Shown piece by piece: positions 1 to 6,220 of a stretch of DNA of 7,887 nt (position 1 is the stretch's first letter; the number at the start of each line of letters is the position of its first letter). The stretch lies in contig DAOWEV010000004.1 in assembly GCA_030638325.1 (NCBI GenBank), positions 1-7,887 on the forward strand, read 5' to 3'. The position numbers and the translations under genes are program-made. The notes beneath the pieces are model-generated. The model was not told the origin of the DNA. It saw only the letters and a list, made by a program, of their open reading frames with translations, and did not search any database. The DNA is from Bacteroidales bacterium. GTDB lineage: Bacteria; Bacteroidota; Bacteroidia; Bacteroidales; JAGOPY01.

Positions 1-1
1 A

Positions 2-34
2 GATCCGTACGAGCGGCTTTCCCGCATACGGTTC
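2..34 (-). ncRNA. Group II intron domain V
   Basis: This is the catalytic hairpin of the ribozyme. On the minus strand the outer stem is formed by CCGTA (31-27) with TACGG (9-5), flanked by A33-U3 and G34-C2. The inner stem GCGG (25-22) pairs with CCGC (16-13) under a GAAA-type loop, and the usual two-base bulge is TC (12-11) plus flanking G. The catalytic triad position reads A-A-C (33-31) rather than the textbook AGC or CGC, and the base opposite the middle position is A4 rather than U. It starts four bases after the maturase stop, the normal place for domain V. Confidence 0.85.
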
Positions 35-37
35 CTC

Positions 38-1336
38 TTAAATCGGTTTCGCTGATAGATAACTGTGATAGATCTTAGGTGTTAGCAATGGTCTCCATTC
101 TTTAATGAGTATATTAAACCTGTCCCAATTCCAGACAGGTTTACCTCCTCGTCGATTTAACCATTTATGCAAGCTCCGTTTAACTTGTTCATAGTAGCTG
201 ATTATCCCTTTACTATTAAAGGTTATGCCATAGTAATTATAGTGGCAACGTAGTTTTACATTTAGTTCAGGCATAAGTTCATTTAAATTCCTATGTCTGT
301 TATGCTTTAACCAGTCCTGGATTTTGTTCGTGGCAACTGAAAGTTTCTTACTGCTCGTTTTTCTTTTTAGGATTGCTTTCCCTTTTCGGCTTTTGCCAAG
401 GTAATGCGTAAATCCAAGAAAATCAAAGCTCCTGTTGCCTTCTCCTCGTTTGCTGTTCAAGTTTACGATTTTGGTCTTGTCCGGATGCAATTCGAGTTTA
501 TATTTCCCAAATCGCTTGGGCAAAACTTCCATCACCCGTGCTGCGTCTGATGCTTTTTCAAAACCTAGTACAAAATCATCTGCATAACGTACTATAAAAC
601 TTTTTCCTGTTAATAATGGTTGAATTTCCTCTGAAAACCATTCGTCTAATACATAGTGTAGATAAACGTTGCTCAACAACGGCGATATTAGTCCACCTTG
701 TGGAGTACCTTCTGTTGGATAACTTAATTGTTTATCCTCTAAAATGCCTGCTTTGAGCCATTTATCCACCATCTTGCGTATCACACCATCTTTCACCCTT
801 CGGTCAAGAAATTCGCGCAATATGCCATGATTAATGCTGCCAAAGTAGTTTTTAATATCTGCATCTATTATATAGTGCAGCCCTTTAAAGCTCACTTCTT
901 TAAACATGTATTCAATGGCTTGGTGTGCTGAATATCCACTCCTGAACCCATATGAAAAGCTTTTAAAGTCCTCCTCATATATCGGTGTTAATACCCTGCG
1001 CACGCTCTCCTGAAGTATTTTATCCTCAATGGTTGGGATGCCTAATGGCCGTGTCCCTGTTTTGCCTTTGGGGATGTACACCCGGCGTATCGAGGGTGCT
1101 CTGTACTTCCCGCCCTTGAACTCTACTAATAGTTCAGGAATACGAATTTGGGATTCCTGATTGTAATTGTGCCAAGTCTTTCCATCTACTCCCGGACTAC
1201 TTTCTTTGTTCAGGTTTCGATAGCTTTCCTGCAACAATTTCTCATCTATGAACTGATGTAGATTTGTCAAGGCTTCTTGCTTGTATTTCCTTGCCCGATC
1301 TGCTATCTGCAATTCTTCTGTTGACATTTCTTTCAT
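38..1336 (-). CDS. ltrA: Group II intron reverse transcriptase/maturase
   Basis: This is a 432-aa multifunctional intron protein. It helps the intron RNA fold and splice, then reverse-transcribes it at a new DNA site. Visible motifs in order are GVDG (49-52), RPLGIPTIEDKI (96-107), motif A DIKNYF with the catalytic Asp about residue 160, TPQGGLISPLLSN (211-223), the catalytic YADD box (251-254) and FLGF (306-309). A maturase-specific (X/GIIM) region follows at about 325-430. No C-terminal HNH endonuclease follows, so mobility would rely on nicks or replication-fork DNA, as known for endonuclease-lacking relatives. The catalytic motifs are intact and no frameshift is seen. Start choice is slightly open: GGAG lies only 2 nt before the ATG at 1336 and 11 nt before an in-frame ATG at 1327. 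The symbol is the generic family name; the specific class is not assigned. Confidence 0.95.
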   Translation of the reverse strand: MKEMSTEELQIADRARKYKQEALTNLHQFIDEKLLQESYRNLNKESSPGVDGKTWHNYNQESQIRIPELLVEFKGGKYRAPSIRRVYIPKGKTGTRPLGIPTIEDKILQESVRRVLTPIYEEDFKSFSYGFRSGYSAHQAIEYMFKEVSFKGLHYIIDADIKNYFGSINHGILREFLDRRVKDGVIRKMVDKWLKAGILEDKQLSYPTEGTPQGGLISPLLSNVYLHYVLDEWFSEEIQPLLTGKSFIVRYADDFVLGFEKASDAARVMEVLPKRFGKYKLELHPDKTKIVNLNSKRGEGNRSFDFLGFTHYLGKSRKGKAILKRKTSSKKLSVATNKIQDWLKHNRHRNLNELMPELNVKLRCHYNYYGITFNSKGIISYYEQVKRSLHKWLNRRGGKPVWNWDRFNILIKEWRPLLTPKIYHSYLSAKPI

Positions 1337-1719
1337 GTCTCCGGTACATTTAATGTTTCTAAATTACAGTCCCGATTTAAGGTATCTCCCTTCCCTACTT
1401 GCTGGCTTTCATGGGACTGATTTCCCAGCGTTCTAACGGTACTATGAAGATACTAAGACTGCCTTCGCCCTTCTCCTAACCTTCGATTCCTCTCGGTTTG
1501 GATACCACTTGCGGTACATCGCTTTTCTTTGCGCCTTTTCAGGTGGATGTACTGACCTGAAAGACACGGATTGTTGGGGTAGGGTCAATCCTATGTGAAA
1601 ACCCTATCTCGTGTGGGGGCGGGAGGCTCTCCCGTGTTCCCATGCAAACCATTCTGCCTTTGATATAGCCTCAGACTCCGGTCGAATCAGCGGTACTTGT
1701 CATTATCACATCGCTGATA

Positions 1720-1726
1720 TTGCACC
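1720..1726 (-). other. Candidate EBS1 of the intron
   Basis: The minus-strand sequence GGTGCAA at intron nucleotides 232-238 pairs with the last seven bases of the 5' exon, TTGCGCC, with a single G-U wobble. It lies in the loop and 3' strand of a small hairpin about 30 nt after EBS2, a topology that fits domain I. A rival with a perfect Watson-Crick match, GGCGCAA at 1535-1529, lies in what is probably domain II or III and is less likely. Confidence 0.55.
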
Positions 1727-1757
1727 AACAATAACGAAAGTTAATGCTTCAACTTTA

Positions 1758-1763
1758 ATTAAC
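1758..1763 (-). other. Candidate EBS2 of the intron
   Basis: The minus-strand sequence GTTAAT sits in the terminal loop of a 5-bp hairpin (1746-1773), at intron nucleotides 195-200. It is perfectly complementary to ATTAAC in the 5' exon (1971-1966), and the pairing can extend by one G-U pair. The exon site is one base upstream of IBS1, as expected for IBS2. A second copy of ATTAAC one heptad upstream in the exon could pair equally well. Confidence 0.6.
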
Positions 1764-1957
1764 CTTTCGAAGCTCAATACTATACCTTCAGCAGTCGCTG
1801 TTTACGCTTCATGCCACCATTTCTGATGACTATGCAAAACTCGCTTCCGGCAGTTGACCAGACCTTACCGGACAGGATTGGGTACCTGCGGGTTTGCTAA
1901 AAGGTGTTTCATTATTTCAATACGCCTGATAAAAATCCCCACCTTATGGACTTGCAC

Positions 1958-1971
1958 GGCGCAACGTTAAT
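1958..1971 (-). other. 5' exon target of the intron (IBS1/IBS2)
   Basis: These are the 14 bases upstream of the splice site: IBS2 ATTAAC (1971-1966), a one-base spacer, then IBS1 TTGCGCC (1964-1958) ending exactly at the proposed splice junction. The IBS2 part is made of the heptad repeat cgttaat. No stable GC-rich terminator hairpin precedes the junction, which argues against the terminator-targeting habit of class C introns. Confidence 0.6.
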
Positions 1972-1978
1972 CGTTAAT
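1965..1978. repeat. Heptanucleotide repeat, cgttaat x2
   Basis: Two exact tandem copies of cgttaat (1965-1971 and 1972-1978) lie between the outer-membrane protein stop and the intron junction. Two copies alone would be weak evidence. The call rests on the longer 7-bp-period arrays in the other intergenic regions of this window. Confidence 0.5.
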
Positions 1979-2005
1979 CCATTTGATTACACTGCGTTTG
2001 GAATA

Positions 2006-5000
2006 CTAAAAGTCCAGGCTCATTGAGAAGTAAAATATGGGTTTTTTAATAACCCTGTCTTCCACGCCCCATGCCAGGTCGCCCCGGAGGAAATAGCCAA
2101 ATAAACGGGTTCTGGCCCCGAAACCAAAGCCTCCAATCAGGGGTTCTTTCTGCTCATGGACAATGATGTATAATGACCCATCGCGTATAACTTTCGTATA
2201 CAAAGAGTTTTCATCAGCATAGGGATCAGTACCGGCCCAGGCTGTTCCCACATCCCCAAAGGCCACGATCTGAAAATTGTTCAGGAAATCAGACTTGACA
2301 GGCCTGTTATAGAAATACCTGAAAACCGGGAACCTCAATTCAGAACTAAGTAAAACAAAGTTATTGCCATTCCTGGCATTTTGGTTAAACCCGCGCATAC
2401 TGGTGGCCAGGGTCTGATAAGCATAGCTCATTTCAGGGTCAAGCGGTGTACTGGCCGAGAATTTCGGGAACAGCCAGTTATCTACTCCACCCATATAATA
2501 GAGTAAGTGATTTTTCCCAAATGATGTGCTGGCTGCAATCCTGTTTGCCCAAATAAATACCCGGTGGATCCGTTGATAGTTTCTTATATCGAAGCCTACG
2601 ACAGACATGTTGATATCATTCTCCCCCAAGATCTGTGTGTACTCTCCAAAAACCTTTAACCGTGTTCCAACATACAGGTTCAATCCCAGTTCCTTGGTAT
2701 CATCATAGATCACCTCTCCCTTCAGTCCACCCCAATAATCATTGATACCGGGCTCACGCAGGCCAATCTCATTGGTTGATAACCAGGTTTGTCGCTGGTA
2801 TCTTATATTGACCGTCCCCCTTAAAGCCAGCACGGGACTCAAAGGATAGGTTAATATATAGTATAACTGATAAGAGCGTAACCTGTTGATAAAGGTGTAA
2901 TACCCGTAATTGTATCGAGTCTCGGAAGCCTGTCTGACAAAGACTACTTCCTTGTCAATTCGCTTCTTCAGGTTGGCATAGCTAAAAATATATTCAATAT
3001 TATTAAGGCTCAGGGGGATCCTGAATCCCCCAACCATTCTGTGATCTTCCAGCAGATCCGTAATGCCCACTTTAAAAAAGCCATTCAGTCCAAGATTATA
3101 AAAGCCCCCTGCAACACCTCCTCCAAAAGGCTGATAAAAATAATTCAATGAAGTAAAATCAAGCTGGGTTGTGAGTTGATTGATAGAATATTCAACCCGG
3201 TAATTCAGGCGTTTCGGTATTTCGAACTCATCTTTCTTTTCATCTTTCAGGCCTTGCCGGTGTTTCGGGGAGGAAACAGTATCTTTACCATCTATACCGG
3301 TGGCAACGATCGTCTGATCATCAAATTGATAATTATTAATATCTATTTTACCCTCACCCTTTGTTTGCTCAGCTGGTTCTTTACTGTCCCGGAACACGTT
3401 TCTGAATCCCTTGGCATATTTTTTGGATGCTTTTTTTGCTTCCGCCTTTATCTTTTCCATTTTTATTTCATCAATAACCCTTGCATACTCCTCCCGGTAA
3501 TTGGTAAAAGTAAGCTGTAACGGAGTTTCTTCTTCAGGGGGGATCAGGTCATTGATAAACATTTTGTAAACCCCGTCGGTAAAAATAACTTCTGCATATT
3601 TTTCTGAAAGAATGCTGATATCATGATGTATGATATTTCTCGAATAGTTGGTTACCGGGAATTTTTCTGTAAAGTAGCGGTAATGGACTGCCGTATCGAT
3701 AAAGCTGATAGTACTGTCGAAACGGCCTATATACCTGTTGTAAATCCCATTTTCATCAGAGAGAAAGCTGATATATCCATTTTCGTTTTGAAGGGGTTCG
3801 ATTTCATTGGCAAGGGGTGTATTGGTCACTCTTCTAAGTACCCTGCTCTTAGTTTCATTGTCGTAAAGGAAAAGATCTGTGCTGAAAGGGACTTCTGCTG
3901 TTATCTCATCCGGATCCCAGTTGAGTGTATCGCTCAACCTGTTGGAAGCAAAGACAATCCCTTTAGAATTATTCACAAATATGGGATTCAGATCATCATA
4001 GGTATCATTGGTGATCTGCCGGTGGGCGCCCGCCGCAATATTATAAATATAGATGTCAGATTGTCCTTTCTGTATGGCCGAAAAGACCATGAAACGCCCA
4101 TCCTCAGAATAGGCCAGATCTGCGATCTTTTCGAAATTAAAAAGGATAACACTCTGGCGCTTTTTGTCTTCCGGTGCATAGAAATAAAGGTACACTTCAC
4201 CTTTTCTTTCGACGATAAAAGACAAGATACGCCCGGAGGGATGCCATGTTAATAAAGGATACGAATAATCAACTTTTTCCTCCAATCTGTAGCCTCCCCT
4301 GAAAAGCTTCTTTTTCTTCCCTGTAACCAGGTCCAGCAAATAGATCTTATATTTACCTGATTCATTGGTGGTATAGGCAACATACCTGCCATCGGGGCTG
4401 AGGCTTGCCTGGCTGTAGACATATCTTTTTTTGACTTTTTTAAGTAAATGAACACCCGGGACATCCCTGTCCTGCTCATCTTCGCTGTACCTGTCCTGAT
4501 AATAGGCCAGCCATTCTTCTATCAGCACGTTAAATGAAACACCAACAGCATAAAGCAAGCCATTTTCCACACTTCGGCTCAGGTGCGTCATGTTTATAAT
4601 CGCGGAGATCGACATCTTACCATATCTTTCTGCAACATATTTCCACAGTGAATGCCCGGCATACATAGCGTCATCTCCGGTCAACCTGTTGAATTTCTCA
4701 TACCTTCCTGAAAGAATTCCATCTTTAACATAATTATCGAGTTCGGTACTCCAGTCTTCGGCAATATAGGATAATAAGCCATTCTGATACCAATCAGGCA
4801 AGGTGAACAAGGTCTGGTTCTTGACCTGTGAACCAATGGATGATCCGTACAAGATCTGATTTAAAAGAACATTGGCGATGCCGCTCCGGATCTGTTTTTC
4901 AAAGTTGCGTTGATCACCATCAAAATAAAGAAAGACCTTCTTGCCAATAATATGCGTCATACCACCCGTATTGTATTGCTGGTTTCCTATCAGACCTATA

Positions 5001-5341
5001 TTGCTTTGTTTCAGGTCTGAAAGGTTGTTAAAGACCACAAATTGAATTTTATCATTCAAAGGGATCTCAAGCCTTCTTTCTAATTTGGGGATCTGTAAAG
5101 TCGCATATTTAGCCGCCTTTATAGCCAGTTCACGGCCGTTCAGGTAAAAATAAGTATCAAAATCTTTGAATTTATAGTAGGTCCAAAGGAACTCCTTATA
5201 TTGAATACGGTTCTTTCCGAAAGTCATCTGAGAACCGTTATAAAACTGGGCGCCGGCATCACGTATCAAAGACAGGAAAAACAGGACAAGCAGGGCAATT
5301 CCTGCGTTGCGTATTCTTCTATGTAACCCTGTTTTATTCAT
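2006..5341 (-). CDS. Outer-membrane protein: degenerate peptidase-MA-like region, TolB-like propeller, Omp85-like barrel
   Basis: This is a 1111-aa envelope protein. A signal peptide spans residues 1-31 (likely cut after AGA). Residues about 40-285 resemble gluzincin peptidase-MA domains, but the HExxH and WxxEG positions read IRSGIAN (151-157) and WYQNG (184-188), so it is probably not a peptidase. PD40/TolB-type beta-propeller blades follow, for example LSPDGRYVAYTT (314-325), WHPSGRILSF (366-375) and YSEDGRFMVF (411-420). A charged linker spans about 625-710. The C-terminal barrel carries the Omp85 loop-6 motif as MRGF (982-985), a surface-antigen segment FGDVGTAW (1028-1035) and a terminal Phe. 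Start at 5341 is preferred over 5413: it gives a clean signal peptide, and the -7 promoter element lies inside the longer version. The precise function is unknown; an outer-membrane assembly or export role is inference. I saw no clear terminator after the stop. Confidence 0.9.
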   Translation of the reverse strand: MNKTGLHRRIRNAGIALLVLFFLSLIRDAGAQFYNGSQMTFGKNRIQYKEFLWTYYKFKDFDTYFYLNGRELAIKAAKYATLQIPKLERRLEIPLNDKIQFVVFNNLSDLKQSNIGLIGNQQYNTGGMTHIIGKKVFLYFDGDQRNFEKQIRSGIANVLLNQILYGSSIGSQVKNQTLFTLPDWYQNGLLSYIAEDWSTELDNYVKDGILSGRYEKFNRLTGDDAMYAGHSLWKYVAERYGKMSISAIINMTHLSRSVENGLLYAVGVSFNVLIEEWLAYYQDRYSEDEQDRDVPGVHLLKKVKKRYVYSQASLSPDGRYVAYTTNESGKYKIYLLDLVTGKKKKLFRGGYRLEEKVDYSYPLLTWHPSGRILSFIVERKGEVYLYFYAPEDKKRQSVILFNFEKIADLAYSEDGRFMVFSAIQKGQSDIYIYNIAAGAHRQITNDTYDDLNPIFVNNSKGIVFASNRLSDTLNWDPDEITAEVPFSTDLFLYDNETKSRVLRRVTNTPLANEIEPLQNENGYISFLSDENGIYNRYIGRFDSTISFIDTAVHYRYFTEKFPVTNYSRNIIHHDISILSEKYAEVIFTDGVYKMFINDLIPPEEETPLQLTFTNYREEYARVIDEIKMEKIKAEAKKASKKYAKGFRNVFRDSKEPAEQTKGEGKIDINNYQFDDQTIVATGIDGKDTVSSPKHRQGLKDEKKDEFEIPKRLNYRVEYSINQLTTQLDFTSLNYFYQPFGGGVAGGFYNLGLNGFFKVGITDLLEDHRMVGGFRIPLSLNNIEYIFSYANLKKRIDKEVVFVRQASETRYNYGYYTFINRLRSYQLYYILTYPLSPVLALRGTVNIRYQRQTWLSTNEIGLREPGINDYWGGLKGEVIYDDTKELGLNLYVGTRLKVFGEYTQILGENDINMSVVGFDIRNYQRIHRVFIWANRIAASTSFGKNHLLYYMGGVDNWLFPKFSASTPLDPEMSYAYQTLATSMRGFNQNARNGNNFVLLSSELRFPVFRYFYNRPVKSDFLNNFQIVAFGDVGTAWAGTDPYADENSLYTKVIRDGSLYIIVHEQKEPLIGGFGFGARTRLFGYFLRGDLAWGVEDRVIKKPIFYFSMSLDF

Positions 5342-5373
5342 CAAACCTGAAATTGAATAGACACTTAATAAGT

Positions 5374-5406
5374 CAAACTTACCAACCTGCAACATGCAAC
5401 CTGCAA
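5374..5406 (-). promoter_or_regulatory. Predicted Bacteroidota promoter for the outer-membrane protein gene
   Basis: On the minus strand TAAGTTTG (5381-5374) matches the Bacteroidota -7 consensus TAnnTTTG. A TTG at 5406-5404 lies 22 bp upstream in the -33 region. That TTG and three others at 7-bp spacing are supplied by the heptad array. Transcription would start near 5368, giving a leader of roughly 25 nt before the ATG at 5341. Confidence 0.5.
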
Positions 5407-5415
5407 CATGCAACC
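5384..5415. repeat. Heptanucleotide repeat, aacctgc/aacatgc
   Basis: There are four 7-bp units in alternating order: aacctgc (5384-5390), aacatgc (5391-5397), aacctgc (5398-5404) and aacatgc (5405-5411), followed by a partial aacc. The array can also be read as two exact 14-bp copies. It lies immediately upstream of the predicted -7 element of the outer-membrane protein promoter. Confidence 0.85.
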
Positions 5416-5465
5416 CGTAACAGTCAATTAATTCCCATCAAAGGTGGTTTTAATTCGAAACTCGT

Positions 5466-5500
5466 TTTGAAATAACATAAAGTCATAATTATTAACTTTG
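5466..5500 (+). promoter_or_regulatory. Predicted Bacteroidota promoter for the MBL-fold hydrolase
   Basis: TTTG (5466-5469) and TAACTTTG (5493-5500) match the -33 and -7 elements used by the Bacteroidota primary sigma factor, with a 23-bp spacer at the long end of the accepted range. Transcription would begin around 5506, about 35 nt before the ATG at 5542. The leader is A/T-rich with no Shine-Dalgarno sequence, normal for the phylum. Confidence 0.55.
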
Positions 5501-5541
5501 CAATCTTGTAAATATTTTTCCGGAAACAAATTTAAAAATTT

Positions 5542-6186
5542 ATGATAAAGGTAAAAAAATTCGTTTTCAATCCCTTCTCGGTAAATACTTTTATTCTTTA
5601 CGATGAAACCAAAGAATGTGCCATTATTGACCCGGGTTGCAGTGATAAGCACGAGGAGAGAGAGCTATGTGATTTCATTGAACATGAAGGGCTTAAGCCT
5701 GTAATATTACTCAGCACCCACAGCCACATTGATCATATCGCCGGAAATGTTTTTATTGCAAAAAAATACGGTTTGAAACTGAGTGCCCACAAAGACGGCA
5801 TGAAGTACATTGAACATGCCCCCCAAACAGCACATATTTACGGGTTTCAGCTTGACGATGTGATCCTTCCCGAAGTATACATTGAGGAGGGCGACAGCAT
5901 CTCATTCGGAAACTCAAAACTGGATGTTATTTCCACTCCAGGCCATGCCGATGGCAGTGTTTGCTTCATCAGCCACGACCCAAAATTCGTTATTGTGGGA
6001 GACGTGCTGTTCTATCAAAGTATCGGAAGAACCGATTTGCCGGGCGGGAATTATAACCTTCTCCTGAAGAACATCCATGAAAAGCTGTTCACATTAGGTG
6101 ATGATTATACTGTATACTGCGGCCACGGCCCGGAAACATCTATTGGCTTTGAGAAGATAAGCAATCCGTTTCTCACAAATTTATAG
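5542..6186 (+). CDS. MBL-fold metallo-hydrolase, glyoxalase II-like
   Basis: This is a 214-aa cytoplasmic metallo-beta-lactamase-fold hydrolase with no signal peptide, the normal length for compact YcbL-type glyoxalase II-like enzymes. The full two-metal ligand set is visible: THSHIDH (59-65, giving H60, H62, D64, H65), TPGHADG (132-138, H135), GD (D154) and YCGHG (192-196, H195). The segment GRTDLPGG (162-169) is typical of this subgroup. Family members hydrolyse thioesters such as S-lactoylglutathione or related acyl thiols. The substrate here cannot be told from sequence, because many Bacteroidota lack glutathione. It is transcribed divergently from the outer-membrane protein and converges on the secreted beta-helix protein with a 23-bp gap. 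Nothing looks truncated. The fold is certain and the exact reaction is not. Confidence 0.95.
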   Translation: MIKVKKFVFNPFSVNTFILYDETKECAIIDPGCSDKHEERELCDFIEHEGLKPVILLSTHSHIDHIAGNVFIAKKYGLKLSAHKDGMKYIEHAPQTAHIYGFQLDDVILPEVYIEEGDSISFGNSKLDVISTPGHADGSVCFISHDPKFVIVGDVLFYQSIGRTDLPGGNYNLLLKNIHEKLFTLGDDYTVYCGHGPETSIGFEKISNPFLTNL

Positions 6187-6190
6187 CTAC

Positions 6191-6220
6191 ACCACTCACC
6201 ACTCACCATTCACCATTCAC
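6191..6220. repeat. Heptanucleotide repeat, accactc/accattc
   Basis: Four 7-bp units, accactc, accactc, accattc and accattc (6191-6218), are followed by a partial ac. The array starts four bases after the hydrolase stop and runs into the 3' end of the convergent beta-helix gene, overlapping its last codons. It takes up most of the 23-bp gap. No hairpin terminator is visible between the two genes. Confidence 0.88.

Larger units (their letters stand above)
1..1957 (-). mobile_element. Group II intron, 3' end cut off by the window edge
   Basis: This is a self-splicing retroelement read on the minus strand. It comprises about 620 nt of ribozyme (domains I-III), an intron-encoded reverse transcriptase/maturase, and domain V starting four bases after the protein's stop. 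Domain VI and the 3' splice site must lie beyond position 1. The 5' end is placed at 1957 because the intron would start GTGCAAG, close to the GUGYG consensus (fifth base A instead of G). The exon bases just upstream also pair with intron segments: IBS1 TTGCGCC (1964-1958) with GGTGCAA (1726-1720), and IBS2 ATTAAC (1971-1966) with GTTAAT (1763-1758). The element is co-oriented with the outer-membrane protein gene, and its insertion point is 48 bp past that stop codon, so it interrupts no visible reading frame. The protein lacks an endonuclease domain. Intron identity is very secure and the exact 5' base is fairly secure. Confidence 0.93.
1337..1957 (-). ncRNA. Group II intron ribozyme domains I-III (5' part)
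   Basis: This 621-nt stretch has no gene; it is the structured 5' half of the intron. Readable elements on the minus strand are as follows. There is a hairpin with stem GCTTC/GAAGC (1773-1769 with 1750-1746) whose 18-nt loop contains EBS2. A hairpin with stem TATTG/CAATA (1733-1729 with 1722-1718) presents EBS1. A 7-bp stem ATCAGCG/CGCTGAT (1718-1712 with 1692-1686) follows; it shares base 1718 with the previous hairpin. A GGGAAC segment lies near 1640, and ATAGTACCG (1445-1437) matches a segment commonly found shortly before the protein in bacterial introns. I did not resolve domains II and III individually. Confidence 0.8.

Noticed and set aside
38..1336. Reverse transcriptase as a retron, DGR or defence RT
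   Set aside because: The maturase domain, domain V directly after the stop and the exon-binding pairings identify a group II intron. No template/variable repeat pair was seen.
1611..1826. 71-aa plus-strand reading frame
   Set aside because: It lies antisense within the intron ribozyme, over the EBS hairpins. Its composition looks random and it has no start signal.
3176..4252. Two plus-strand reading frames (3176-3520, 3623-4252)
   Set aside because: Both are antisense to the well-supported outer-membrane protein and have no recognisable domains or start signals.
5342..5413. 24-residue N-terminal extension of the outer-membrane protein
   Set aside because: It is translated from the heptad array and the -7 promoter element, and it would bury the signal peptide.
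5428..5652. 74-aa minus-strand reading frame
   Set aside because: It overlaps the divergent promoter region and the start of the hydrolase gene on the other strand, and nothing in it resembles a known family.
5384..6220. Repeats as a CRISPR array
   Set aside because: Units are 7 bp, contiguous and without spacers. No cas gene is present.
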